Assembly: GCA_001970855.1 (NCBI GenBank)
Contig: LSSN01000417.1
Location: 1-55,140, forward strand
Length of the DNA: 55,140 bases
Reading direction: 5' to 3'
DNA from: Smittium culicis
Taxonomy: Eukaryota > Kickxellomycota > Harpellomycetes > Harpellales > Legeriomycetaceae
Positions 9,894-22,195 of the stretch are shown piece by piece. How positions within the stretch are numbered: the first letter of the stretch is position 1; every line of letters begins with the position of its first letter. Below the pieces are notes generated by a model. It had not been told where the DNA came from and ran no database searches. It saw only the letters and a program-made list of their open reading frames with translations. Both the position numbers and the translations under genes were made by a program.

Positions 9894-12556
9894 GCGATTT
9901 TTTATTCTATGAATATTTAACTAAGGCTTAGAAGAAATTATCTACACGAGATGTCGAGTTTATAATAACTTTATAACAAATAAATCGATGGTAAAAATAA
10001 GATGAATTTATTATAGATCGAAAATTTTAGCAATTATTAAATTTTAAGAATTTTCTGATCGATATATTTAGGGAATAAACAGCCCTATTTATGCAATTTT
10101 TTTGATAGTTTGCAATACTGAATAAATTTAAGCTGAAAAAGCGTAACACGAAAACAGTATATAAACTCTTCTAGCTAAAGTTGACATCAAAACTAAATTT
10201 TTAAAGGGTTTTTTACAGAGTATGGATATTTGACAACAATATTGCCATACTAATTTTGCCTAAAATAGTAAAATTTTTTAAAAAGAAAACAGTTGATTAA
10301 TAAGGTGTCGTTAGACACATAGTAATATAAATTTGACAACATTTCTTTTCGCTGGCTATTTTGGCTTGTTTTTTTCCCTCGTTTCAAAGTTTTGACACCT
10401 TCTATATGTGCAATTGCCGATTTCGTATAGTTGACACGCTTTTTGGCTTGAATTCTAATATAATTTACATTCTTTATATGGATACAATGAATAGAAAAAC
10501 CATAAATCAAATGCTAAAATCGTCATATTATCATAAAATATAACTTCAAAAGCGCTAAAATATCGGGTTTTTTGATGGTTAAGCAATCATGTATAAATCC
10601 GATTTAAATAAACTTTGCCCAAGAAAAGCCTCAATCTGAATGCTTTTTTGTGTATAATTTCAACCTTTTACTTTTTTTACTATCATATGAATATCTGTGC
10701 TCTTCTATAATCAATTATAGATTATATTAAAAACATCTCGGGCTTTTTGATTTAAATGCCTCGAGTCTAATAAATGTTTAACCTTTAATTATAAAACCTA
10801 TTTATCTAAAATGTCTTTGGAAATATGCACCCAGGTTGTATCTATATTTCCACACAATCAAAAACATTTGTGTAATTATGAGATAAATGTATTAATTTTA
10901 TCCCTAACATTTTATTTTTTATTGTAACACATTTCCGTTGATCAAAGATTAATCTGTTGATTGAGAAATTTCAATCCTCTGTATTTCCGTTTAAGTGTTA
11001 TCTAGAGTCAGTATTAATAGTATATATAACAATATATGAAGCCGTTAAATGATAGAATGTTTCTATTTTAAATTGGCTATTTTTGCCTCATAGGTATTCC
11101 TTGCCAGATATCGAGTTTTAAGCGCTCAAATAATATTCAAGTTTACATTTATCTCTTCGTTTTTTGTTGCTTACTCAATATACACTCAGAATGTGTTATG
11201 ATATATATTGCCCTTTATAATGGAGTATATTCACTAAATTACAAAGAAAAAACTCGGCTAAAAAAGTAAAAGAACAATATTAAAACTCATAATAGCACTT
11301 TTTTAAAAAAAAAAATGCCTAGAAAAAATCTTAATATCTTGGGTACTACTATAAACCTATTATACATATTTTTGTTTTATTTTCCCTCCACAAATGTCTT
11401 TATTGACTTAACTGGAGTGGATTAGAATAATTATTAATATATTTACTAGCCATTTCATTTGATCTTGATAATAATTTTTAAATCATCTATTTGTGGAGAA
11501 TATAAAGTAAAGAAAGCTATTAATAATTATTTCAATTAAACTGTTTCACTTTATAAAAAATTATTATACATTTGTTCTTCTATTCCTTTATCTTCTTGAA
11601 TTCGGGACTTCTCTTCAAACTTCAAGTAAAGTAATAGAAATTATCATATATACTGGTCCTGTAATATCATTATTTAAATGAAAAAAAAAAAAACATGAAT
11701 GTCTTGAAGTAATATTGAGTTTTTATAAAAAATAAAAAAAAGGACATAAAAGCTAAACTATAGGCTAACTATTATATTTTTAAAAGCAATAATATTAAAA
11801 CAAAAAATTTATAATTAATTAAAGTTTCAGTAACTGATTTTTTATTTGATATTTTTTATTTGATATTTGATATTTTTATATTAACTGAAAAATATCGATC
11901 CGATATAGATATATGGTACAAAATCAATTAAAGTAGCACGACTAACTGAATAATAAAGTAATGGCTCTAAAATTTCAATCTTTTACATGTGGAGTAGTTT
12001 TTTTTTATGAGTTAGTATCGCTATATTAGAAATTATCTTTCCTTTCTATATCTGTGATATATTTTTTGCCTTATTTCTCTCTCTCTCTCTCTCCCTCTCT
12101 CTATCTCTCTATCTCCCTCTCTCTCCCTCTCGCTTGTTTTTTAAAAAAATATATATTATTTTATCAATCACATATAGGTATTATCGACTTATTTTCACAG
12201 TTGATATATATAAATAGTTATTAGTATTTTGAACCTTACCCTTGTATACTAATATATAACTAGATATCATAGTATCAAGATACCATTTTTGCGTATATTC
12301 TAAAAATTTTAAACGTTTAGAGCTGGATTTAGAAATAACTTTTATACCAGTTCATTTAATCGATTAGATATTTTTTTTCCCTTAAAATTAGAAAAAATTC
12401 TTTATTAGATAGATTTTGGTCATCAATATATAGAACTATCTTTCTTTTCTCAGTATTTGATGAAAGAATAATCAAAATCACGTTAAAATAAAATAAAATT
12501 TTAAACATATTTTTATGTCAACTAAACCTCAGATTACGAAAAATAAATAAATAAAA
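9894..12556. other. Intergenic region, possibly with 5' exon(s) of the 8.7-9.9 kb gene
   Basis: The minus strand at 10510-10250 has an 86-codon open frame (KKRVNYTKSAIAHIEG and later YYYVSNDTLLINCFLF) that could be an upstream exon of the preceding minus-strand gene. No firm junction was found. The remainder up to 12556 is AT-rich and contains the CT microsatellite described separately. No other coding signal is seen. Confidence 0.4.
12077..12136 (+). repeat. CT-rich microsatellite
   Basis: A polypyrimidine run of mostly CT dinucleotides, with CCCT and CTAT interruptions, lies ~420-480 bp upstream of the chitin synthase start. Such GA/CT tracts can exclude nucleosomes or bind GAGA-type factors. 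No function is shown here. Confidence 0.85.
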
Positions 12557-15500
12557 ATGAACAAGAATGATTTAGCTATAGAATCAAAGTCCACCACATT
12601 GACAAATTTACAAATATCAGATATTCTCAAACAAAGATACAATAATAAAAGTCTCCGCCAACAGTACACAAAGCTAGGAGAAAAAACTTTGATATCTATT
12701 AACCCGTCAATATCTATCAGTGTCAACGATGATGAGTCTATGCAAAAATATATCGAGGCATATCGAAAAGAGCCCTCTAATAAATCAGCACTTCCCCCTC
12801 ATGTATTTGAACTAGCAATGAACTGTCATTCGCACATGAAACAGACATCGCTAAATCAATCAATAATATTCATGTAAGCTATATAAAAATCACCTATGTA
12901 TTAAATAATCATATTTATATTTTCTTTAAATATTTCGAATAAACTAATAATTTATTATAGTTATAAAATTATGAAAACTACAAAAAAGTTATTAGTTTAG
13001 AATTGTTATATTAGGCACATTGTACTAACGTCTTTTATTTGACTATAAATTTATAAAATAATAATAATAGGGGCGAGACAGGTTCAGGAAAAACAGAATG
13101 CAAAAGGCTAGCTATACGAATGCTATCATACCTCAGATGGCACAGCAAAAAAGATATGAGAATATATGACAAAATAATTGATGCTGAAACAGTAATCGAA
13201 GCATTCACTCACGCAAAAACGTCATTCCACGCCAATGCTACACGAATGGCTCTGTACACAGAACTACAATTTGATAGAAACGGAAGAATCAAAGGGTCAA
13301 AATTCATAGACTACATCCTAGACCCGTCCAGAATATCGCACGTTAAACCTAACGAAAGATCGTTCCATGTTTTTTACTACCTGATCCATGGCTCTTCTGA
13401 AAAAGACAAAAGTTCCTATGGACTTAACCAAGCCAGCTACGAGTACTTGTCGAAACCTGAATCCATCCAAAAACTAATCGGAATCGATGACTCTGCGCAA
13501 TTTAGTGACCTTTGCCGTGCTATGAATTCTGTTGGATTTGGCCCGAAGCTCTCGAGCTATATCTTAAAAACTATATCTATCATTCTCTTGATTGGAAATC
13601 TAAATTTTGAAGATCCTAAAGATTTTACCACCAACGAATCTGCATCTAAAATTAAAAACTTTGACCTCGCTGAGCACATTTCTGGTCTGCTTGGTATTGA
13701 TCCATATCTCCTCGAAAATAATTTGGTATATAAATCACATATGATAGGCAACGAGCAGTTTACCATGTACCTTGACTCGAAAAAGGCTTCTGAAAAGCGT
13801 GACTCTTTATCGTCTCTCATCTACTCTCTTTTACTCAAATGGATATTTAAAAAAATTAACTCTTGTTTAAACGACGCAAGCTATACAGATGATACTCGCA
13901 ATATTATCGGAATCCTTGACGCTCCTGGATTTCAGAACTATACAACCAATTCTCTTTATGAGATGGTTATTAACTACACAAACGAAAGAATTTTTCATTT
14001 TTTGAACCACCAAATTTATCAAGTCGGAAACGCTGACTTTGAAAGTGAAGGTATTTCTGAAATTATAAAAAGCGTAAAATACGTGGATAACAACGATAAT
14101 ATCGATCTCTTTATAAAGCCTAAAATAGGAATTTTCCCTCTTATTGATAAATTAAGTAAAGATAATCCTAAAAACAAAAAACAGTCCGGCCAAAATCAAA
14201 ATCAAAATGCGGCAAAGGATATTGAGCTTGTAAAAAGTATCTACAACAACTACCCAAACTATTTTGACAAAAAAAATCCAACAAATATCAATAAATTCGT
14301 CGTCAAACACTTCAAGTATAACTATACTTATTCATCAAATGGTTTCTTTGACTCGAATGATCAAAAGATACCAATTGAATTTGTAAACATGTTTTCCAGC
14401 ACTGAAGAAGAAGAAAACACGCAAAATCCATTCATTGAAATGTTGTTTAAAAAATCTTCAATAATAACTGAAAAGAATCCCCATTTGAAGTCTGAAATTA
14501 TTAAAGCTCACCAAGTCCTAACGCCAGATGCAGCTCCAACATCTTCGTTTAACTACAAAGCTCGCGAAAAGGTAAAGCCTCACTGTAATATCACAATGTA
14601 TCATAAATCAATCGCTAGACTCATAAGCTCTTTGGATGAAACCATTCCTTGGGTAGTATTTAACATCAAGCCCAACGAAAAAATGGAGCCTGGAATATGG
14701 TCATCACAGTTTGTTGAAAGGCAAGTTGAAGCTTTTGGAATACCTAATATAGCATTAAGGAAACAATCTGAATTCGTTGCTTCTTTAGTCCACTCTAGCT
14801 TCGTCTCGAGATACAGTCAAATCCTCAAACCTATTATTATTGATATGAACCCTCAATCCGATATTCAATCGATTGAGATTTTGCAAATGAATCTTGGTTG
14901 GCATAAAGCCGATTTATCTATCGGTAAAACTAGAGTATTTTTGAGCTTTAAAGCTTGGAAATACCTCGAATATAAGGCAAATGATCTTGCTAGACTAGAG
15001 CAAATAGAAAATTCTGATGATCCAGAAAACATTGGAGAAGATATGATATCGATATACACTGACGATGGAGTAGACCAAGATTCGAGCTTTAATAGCGAAA
15101 ATAGCTTTGATGAAAATGTTGATCCGGATTTAAACGAAATTGAGATGAAACTGACAAGGCAAAAAAATCATAATAATAAAGATGTATATATAGAGCAGAA
15201 TGAAAGAAATGATACAGAATCACGCGAAAACAATTTGAATCATGAAAATAGCGAGCCAATTTTAAATCCGGCTGATCCGCCTTTTGACGAAAGAAACGGA
15301 AGTAAAACTCCTACAAACGCTGCTCTATTCACAGATCATATTGTCCCGGAAAATTTAGATGGTCCAAAAAACTCAAATGCCGAAAAACCTGATATCTCAG
15401 GGTCTGAAAAGGAGTTTTTTGGTAGCCCGGACACGATGAACGATAATAGTAAACCAGAGTTGGATTCAACATTGAAAGCTAAATTGATTGACATAATTCC

Positions 15501-18500
15501 AGATCAGTTAAATGATCTAGAAAAGCCAAAGAAAAAAAATTCAGTGAGCAGAAATAATTGGCTAGCTATTGTTTGGCTAGTAACTTGGTGGATCCCATCT
15601 CCGATGCTTTATTATTTAGCTAACCTTAAGCGAAAGGACCAACAAATAGCTTGGCGTGAAAAGTTTACTTTGTGTGTGTTTATTGCTCTATGCTGCGCAT
15701 TAACCATATTTTGGATAGCCATTTTAGGGGTTTTAATCTGTCCGAAGCAAAAAATATACACTATAGAAGAGCTCCAGGGATATAACAGTGCAAATAATGC
15801 TATGGTTGCAATTCGAGGAGAAGTTTTTACAATCAAAGACTTTAACCACGATGGAGTTGACTACAAGTATCTTGTTGATAACAACTATCCTGGAAAGGAT
15901 GTAAGCGATAAATTCCCTTACCAACTTTCATTTGTTTGCTCTGGGCTAGATATTGACGCTAGACTATCAATGTCACCAAAAACTGAATTGTATTCCGATG
16001 CTTATTTCCACGATCAGCGATTTTGGAAGAATCCAAACATGCTAAAAACAGGTGGTTTCAACTTTTATCAATATAGGGTAATGAAAACTATGCGCGATAA
16101 ATATTTCAAAGGGCATATTGGAATACCTGCTGAGAAGGTTAAGAAAGATAGCATTGGTATTCCTAACTCTCCTGGCCAAAAAAAATATTGGGCCATTATA
16201 AACCAAGAGGTATTCGATTTAACTGAATACGTTAACCATAGAGGCGCAGCTTATGTCATTTCGCCTGATGGTTATAGCAACGATACAAAAAATAGGGATT
16301 TTTTAGACAGTAATATTCAAGAAATGTTCTTCCAGTATTCTGGTCAGGATATAACTGAAAGATGGGAAAGATTCTTCGCTACAAATACTGAACTTAAGAA
16401 AATATATTATAATTGCTTAAAAGGTGCATTTTTTGCAGGAATAATTGATAAAAGAAAATCTTTCCAATGCTACTTTGCAAATTATATTATGCTTTCAAGC
16501 TCAATTGCTTTAACAAGTATTATATTGTTCAAATTCTTGGCTGCTTTGCAACTAGGCACACAACGCGAGCCAGAAGAGAATGATAAATTTGTTGTTTGTA
16601 ACGTTCCTTGCTATACTGAAGGTGAAGAATCTCTCAAACTAACTCTCGAGTCTCTAGCGACATTAAGATATGATGACAAAAGGAAACTACTTTTTATTAT
16701 TTGTGACGGCATGATCATGGGGTCAGGAAACGATAGACCTACTCCTAGAATTGTTCTTGATATTCTTGGAGCAGATCCTGATTTCGATTGCTTACCTTTA
16801 AGTTTCCAATCGCTGGGAGAAGGTTCAAAGCAGCACAATATGGGGAAGGTTTACTCTGGGCTTTATGAGGTAGCTGGGCACGTAGTTCCTTATTTGGTCG
16901 TTGCGAAGTGTGGAACACCAAAAGAGAGATTTAGACAAGGCAATAGAGGAAAAAGAGACTCACAAATAATTTTGATGCGATTCTTCAACAAAGTACATTT
17001 CGACCTTGAAATGACACCATTGGAGCTGGAAATATACCACCAAATAAAAAATATCATTGGTGTTGATCCAAGCTTTTATGAATTTGTTATGATGGTTGAT
17101 GCAGATACGTACGTTTTCCCAGAATCTTTAAATAGGATGGTTTCATGTATGGTTCACGACTCGAAGCTGATGGGAATATGTGGAGAAACTAAACTGGCTA
17201 ATGAAAAAGATACTTGGGTAACAATGATTCAAGTATATGAGTATTATATTTCTCATCATTTGTCAAAGGCTTTTGAATCTCTTTTTGGATCTGTTACTTG
17301 TCTTCCTGGTTGTTTCAGCATGTACAGACTAAGAGCATCTGAAAGCGAGTACCCGTTATTAATAAACAACGAGGTTTTAAAAGATTATTCTGAAAACAAC
17401 GTAAACACTTTACATAAAAAGAATCTTTTATCTCTTGGTGAAGATCGATATCTAACAACGCTTATGCTTAAACATCTACCATATTACAAAATGAAATTTA
17501 CTCCAGATGCTCAGTGCAGAACGAATGCACCAGATACTTGGAAAGTTTTACTGTCTCAAAGACGTAGATGGATAAACTCGACTGTTCACAATTTGCTAGA
17601 GCTAGTATTTTTACCCAGACTATGTGGATTCTGCTGCTTTTCAATGAGATTCATAGTATTTATTGATTTGTTTTCGACTATAATTATGCCAGCTACTGTT
17701 GCATATCTCGCATATTTGATATATGTTTTGGCTACGTGGACATCTGATATCCCAGTAATTTCTATATCTTTGCTAGTGTCAGTTTATGCGATGCAGGTTC
17801 TTTTGTTTATTATAAAGAAGCAATGGCAGCATATTGGTTGGATGATAGTATACTTTTTCGCCATACCAGTGTTTTCATTTTTTATTCCTGTTTATTCGTT
17901 CTGGCATTTTGATGATTTTAGCTGGGGAAATACTAGAGTTGTTGTAGGCGATGGGCAAAAGAAAAAATTCGTTGAAGAGGAACAGGATTTTGATCCAACT
18001 ATTATTCCAACTAGAAAATGGGCTGAATACGAAGAGGAAGCAATGAACGAAATCAAAAATATTAGATATGGAAGTGAGAATCCATTTAGCAATTCTAACA
18101 GCGAAGTTACAAACACCTCTAGAGGATATTCGCCATCAAATAACGGCTCTGTGTATTCAAGCAACTTTAACTGGAACAGCAGTAGAAATAATCCAATGCT
18201 CTTTATGCATAATGGAAACAGCTCGAATAACACTAATAACAGCAATTTTTTATCCGGCAGTATAAGAAACGATAGTTATGAGGGCAAAATTATCGGAAAC
18301 TCTCTAGAAAATGTTAATTTCCAACAGTCCGCTCAGCAAGGAAATTCTATTTATAACCAGGGCCACCCAATGTTATCACAAAATGTACAAAATATATACC
18401 ACTCTAACATTGATCCAAATAATATCTTTAGTTCAAATCAAGTAATGCCACAACATCAACAGCTGTTATTGCAGCAGCAGCAGCAACAACAGATCCTTCA

Positions 18501-19080
18501 GCAACAACTTCATCACCAGCACCTTCAGCAGATGCATCAGCAGTATATCACAAGCAGTAGCTTTAACCAACCAATGATTAACCAAAGCACTGACCAACAT
18601 GAGCAGTATATGCGATACTTGGCAGCTAACGGCCAGTTAATAAGCCAAAACTTAGCAAGTCAATCTAATTTAAATGTTATAAACAAAATGGATACCTTTG
18701 AAGGGACCAATGCCACAGAGTTTGCACCATCAGGGAACGGATTTTTTGGACAAAATATAACTAACAACCAATTCGCAAATGATAATAGCAACTTTCGATC
18801 GAGCTTAGCTGGCGGCAAATCTTTGAATTTTGAGGACACAGAAAAAGGGGAAAATATAGGTTTCACCAATATTGATGCTACAGATGAGTTGTATAGGATC
18901 AAGCATGCTGTATTAAGCGAAATTAGAAAGATAGTAGATGGATCAGATTTGTTGCGAGTTACAAAGAAACAGATTAAAGGTAGAGTAGAATTTAATTGCA
19001 GTTTGGGCGGAGAAATCAAGGAAAAGCTGAATGATTTTATCAATGAAAACATTGATGCGGCAATATCCGAAAAAATATAA
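12557..19080 (+). CDS. Chitin synthase with N-terminal myosin-like head (class V/VII type)
   Basis: Two exons, 12557-12873 and 13071-19080, encode 2108 aa. The 197-nt intron (donor GTAAGC, acceptor ATAG) holds a perfect TACTAAC branch site at 13023-13029 and interrupts the codon just before the P-loop. Domains in order: myosin-motor-like region ~1-700 with P-loop GETGSGKT (107-114) and switch-II-like DAPGF (~389); a low-complexity acidic linker; membrane helices from ~933; a cytochrome-b5-like segment ~1142-1215; a glycosyltransferase-2 chitin synthase core with NVPCYTEGEESL (~1282), VDADTYV (~1446), LPGCFSMYR and QRRRW (~1601, the QxxRW motif); several C-terminal membrane helices; an Asn/Gln-rich linker with polyQ (~1906-1929); and a C-terminal DEK_C domain (~2044-2106). 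It polymerises UDP-GlcNAc into chitin at the plasma membrane. The myosin part lacks the normal switch I sequence, so it is probably not an active motor. Assignment is very firm. Confidence 0.97.
12874..13070 (+). other. Intron of the chitin synthase gene with TACTAAC branch site
   Basis: The GTAAGC donor at 12874 and ATAG acceptor ending at 13070 join SIIF-M to GETGSGKTE in frame. The branch site TACTAAC at 13023-13029 lies ~41 nt upstream of the acceptor and is identical to the yeast consensus. Confidence 0.92.
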
Positions 19081-19615
19081 TCTAAAATAGGTTGTGTAAT
19101 ATATTGAAAATGTTTTTTTTTAAAACTTTAAATCTAGAAAATACTCATTTTATAAACTTATCACCTGCTAGTTATGCATTATTGTTATTATTAATTTATT
19201 GTTCATCTATTTTAATTAAAATAAAATAAAATAAAATTATTTTTTATGATATGATTTACTTGGTTTGATTATTTTAATCTATACACACTTTATGGTCTAA
19301 AAAAAGTCTATAACTCATTTCTATTAAAATTATCCAGCTTAGTAAAATATATCAAGATGCGTTACATATGTGGAACGCTACACTAAAAAAAAATAATAAT
19401 ATTAATAATAATGCTTTCAAGTTGAGGAGTTGAACATTGGTCTATCTTTTATACAGACTTCGAGAAAATTTTTTGAGTGAGAAAATAGGAGAAAGTATTG
19501 GATTGGGGTATAGTGTAGTGTAGTGTGGGTATATCGTCATTTAATTATTTGAGGGTTATAAATTATAGATAGGTGATGAGAATTAAAATCGAAATTGGTG
19601 AATTGGTGACGGACG
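19081..19615. other. Convergent 3' spacer
   Basis: It separates the 3' ends of the chitin synthase and cystinosin-like genes. It is AT-rich with short direct repeats (TAAAATAAAATAAAAT near 19220; TAGTGTAGTGTAGTG near 19514). No gene is seen. Confidence 0.6.
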
Positions 19616-20504
19616 TTATGGGAACAACTCTTCAGGGTCAAAAGAAGCTACGTTTGCGAAATTGTATTTGGGAGGGTCGCGATATAGGATGTAATGTTGG
19701 ATAATGAACACCAAATCGAAAAATATTGAAATGAGTGATAAAAACATTTTTCCTGGGTTATCAAACATCAAAAATATATTTCCGGCTAAGTGGGAGTCAA
19801 TCGCAAGCTGTGAGATAGAAAAAACTCCACCAGTGATGTCGAGTAAAACGTTATGTACGGACCATCCATCGGTTGATTTGCGTTTATAATTGGAGTAGGC
19901 TTGTGGTATATATTTTGTGATTGTTAGGAGCAGCTTAAAATAAGATGAAATGATAAGGGCTTTATAAAGAGGCGTAAACAAAAAAGCAATAACCACAAGG
20001 AAGATGGAAGACGATATTAATAAGCCGGCAGAGGCAGATAGTTTTTGGTCTGAGGTTCTTGTGTAGAAAGTACACTGGTATATCACTACTAAACTGGTGA
20101 AGAGAGAGTGTAGGGCAAAGAAAACATCATTTATCATAATTAAAACAGGGTGGTTATTTTCTTGTGAGTATTGGACTTTGATTGAATCGAAAAAGTAGAA
20201 GCCAACATTGTACAAAGAATAGAAAAAGAAACCTAGGGCGCTCATATAAGCGAAATCGATCGACAGTCCAACTACGGATTTTCTTTTGAAATTTAGAAAT
20301 ATCTGTGGGTACGAGCTAATTGACCATGCGAAGAAATACAGCTATGATTTTTAGTTTGAATTTTTAGTATACGTAGCTATATTTCTGATAAATAATTCGG
20401 AGATACATGTTAAAATTAAAATTAAAATATCTTACCCAGCCCAAGGTAAATGAAATAGATTCGAGAATCCCAGAAGAATTGCGGTAATTCGAATTGAAAT
20501 ACAT
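19616..20504 (-). CDS. ERS1: Cystinosin-like lysosomal/vacuolar cystine transporter (PQ-loop)
   Basis: Two exons: 20504-20436 (23 aa) and 20341-19616, with a 94-nt intron (donor GTAAGA, acceptor ATAG) in phase 0, giving 264 aa. The protein is mostly hydrophobic with about seven helices and two PQ-loop repeats. The first is SISSYPQIFLNFKRKSVVGL followed by SIDFAY. The second is TKYIPQAYSNYKRKSTDGWS followed by a conserved Asp in LLDITGG. This order and the loop sequences match cystinosin (human CTNS, yeast Ers1), which exports cystine with protons from lysosome or vacuole. The length equals yeast Ers1 (~260 aa); the long glycosylated N-terminus of animal cystinosin is absent. The first exon is supported by the TLGW-LYFFAWS join, which fits the family. 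Confidence 0.92.
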
Positions 20505-20890
20505 ATTTTTTTTCTGTTTATAGTCAGTATTATTAGCGCTTATGTTTTTTATTGTAGAATTCGGCGTAGACTCTATTATTTTTCTTAGATAAAGAAGGCG
20601 CTCTATAAGTGTTTAAAATGAGGATGTTTAAGCGCCGAGTATGCTTATAAAAGTTTTGAAAATAGATAAATATTATTCCTGATTTTTTTAGCCTAAAATA
20701 TGATCTTATTTTTAAGGGTATAGTTTAGGATATTAAAGGATGCATTCATTAGTACTCATAAATATGCTTTCGTTTTAAAAAAGATATACTTCTGAATTGT
20801 GAAACTTTAAATGGGGCGAAAAAGATATTAGGATTGCTTTTTTATGAACAAGTCAATAATTTTAATATTTGGGTAGCATAAACAATATTA
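20505..20890. other. Short AT-rich spacer upstream of the cystinosin-like gene
   Basis: Probable promoter side of the minus-strand cystinosin-like gene. No distinctive motif or coding frame is seen. Confidence 0.5.
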
Positions 20891-21440
20891 GAGCCCAATG
20901 ATTAGCTTTAAAACTTTCAGGCTAGAAAAGACTGAGCCCAATTTCTGCTACCTTTACAAGCCCAGACAAACTAATTGGTCTGTGCCCAATACAGCCCAAA
21001 CTTTAAAAACTAAGCCTGAGCCTATAATATTGCAGCTTCTAGTCAACTCGATAATAAAAAGCAAATTATACTCTACGCCAATAGATGCCCACGAGCGCAA
21101 TAAATAAACGTCTCTAATCCTGTCACAAAGCCTTATTCGCCACCTGGGCCTGAATTAGCCTCTCAAATACCTATGCTTGTAGAAACTGCCAATAACCTCG
21201 ATGTAATATCATCAGCTCTTGAACAATATACAATCAAACTTCCAACAAGCGCATGAAAATAATCCGCCTCGCTCTAGACCTGATATATCTTTTACCATTC
21301 TCAACTTGACCCGTTCCTATGCAGTAGACTATTTTTGATCTACAGCCTATTTCCAACCTATACCTAAGACTAATAGCTTAAATCTTAGACCCACAAAAAT
21401 ATTGGCTCATTGTAAAATAGAACCAAATATTAATTTACTT
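20891..21440 (+). pseudogene. Decayed protein-coding relic, probably transposon-derived
   Basis: This stretch is less AT-rich than its flanks and carries coding-like frames broken by stops and shifts. One frame runs 20898-21107. After a shift, the frame containing KPYSPPGPELASQIPMLVET then SALEQYTIKLPTSA stops at ~21257. After another shift, HENNPPRSRPDISFTILNLT continues to ~21345 and, past an in-frame TGA, to ~21440. The order (Pro/Ser/Tyr-rich segment, helical segment, basic Pro-rich segment) resembles N-terminal or gag-like regions of fungal retroelements, but no catalytic domain is present. Treat it as a broken relic of uncertain family. Confidence 0.4.
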
Positions 21441-21444
21441 CTTA

Positions 21445-21507
21445 TTTTTTTTTGTCTGAGAGTTTATTAAACATAATTTAAAAGTATACAAAAAACTATT
21501 TAAAAAT
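21445..21507 (-). mobile_element. 5'-truncated LINE tail (about 60 bp)
   Basis: Read on the minus strand, this ends with TAGTTTTTTGTATACTTTTA, then AATAAACTCT and, ~7 nt later, an A(9) run. The same arrangement occurs at 53778-53826 (-) as the 3' end of the degenerate reverse transcriptase element. Similarity stops abruptly at the CTA/TAG boundary on the 5' side. A matching 3' end with polyadenylation signal and A-tail but no body is what 5'-truncated target-primed insertions leave. Identity was estimated by eye over ~45 bp. Confidence 0.55.
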
Positions 21508-22012
21508 ATTAATGTACCTACGGGTAATAAATAAATCCTTATTTTATACATTTTTGACCCCGGAAAATCCACAAGACTCACTTATTTTACTACGTATTTA
21601 TTTTATTTTGCTCAATTTTATTAGCTAGTGTATTAATATTCTCTGACTGTATAATTGAGTGTAACTATTTTTCTCAACTATAGGTATGAGAAGTTCTTAG
21701 GAGCTGTCAGAAATTATTTTACTAGTTATTTTATTTGATACATTTTGCTAAATAAAAAATCGACTGTATCAAATAACTTTTAATATTATTCACTAATACT
21801 ATTATTAACTATAATTAAAGATTGAAAATAGCAAAAGTTCAACAATAAATTCACCACTGTAAAAATATCATCGCGTATGAATACATCTTCTGGTAATTGA
21901 AAACTATTATCCTAACACATCAGTTTACCATTTCAAAACACCATCTTCATCCTATTACTATACCTCTTAATATATTCTTATTCGCTAGATTGTTCTAAAT
22001 AGAATTAAAAAA
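21508..22012. other. AT-rich spacer
   Basis: No coding signal is seen. It lies between the LINE tail and the hexamer array. Confidence 0.5.
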
Positions 22013-22195
22013 CATTTATATTTATATTTATATTTATACTTATATTTATATTTATATTTATATTTATATTTATATTTATATTTATATTTATATTTATATT
22101 TATATTTATATTTATATTTATATTTATATTTATATTTATATTTATATTTATATTTATATTTATATTTATATTTATATTTATATTTATATTTATAT
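22013..22195 (+). repeat. TTTATA hexamer satellite, left part
   Basis: About 30 near-perfect copies of a TTTATA/TATATT hexamer. One C substitution near 22039 is the only clear variant. The array runs straight into the assembly gap. Confidence 0.97.

Noticed and set aside
20898..21107. 69-codon frame as a real gene
   Set aside because: Coding texture continues past its stop in other frames, so it is better read as part of a decayed relic.
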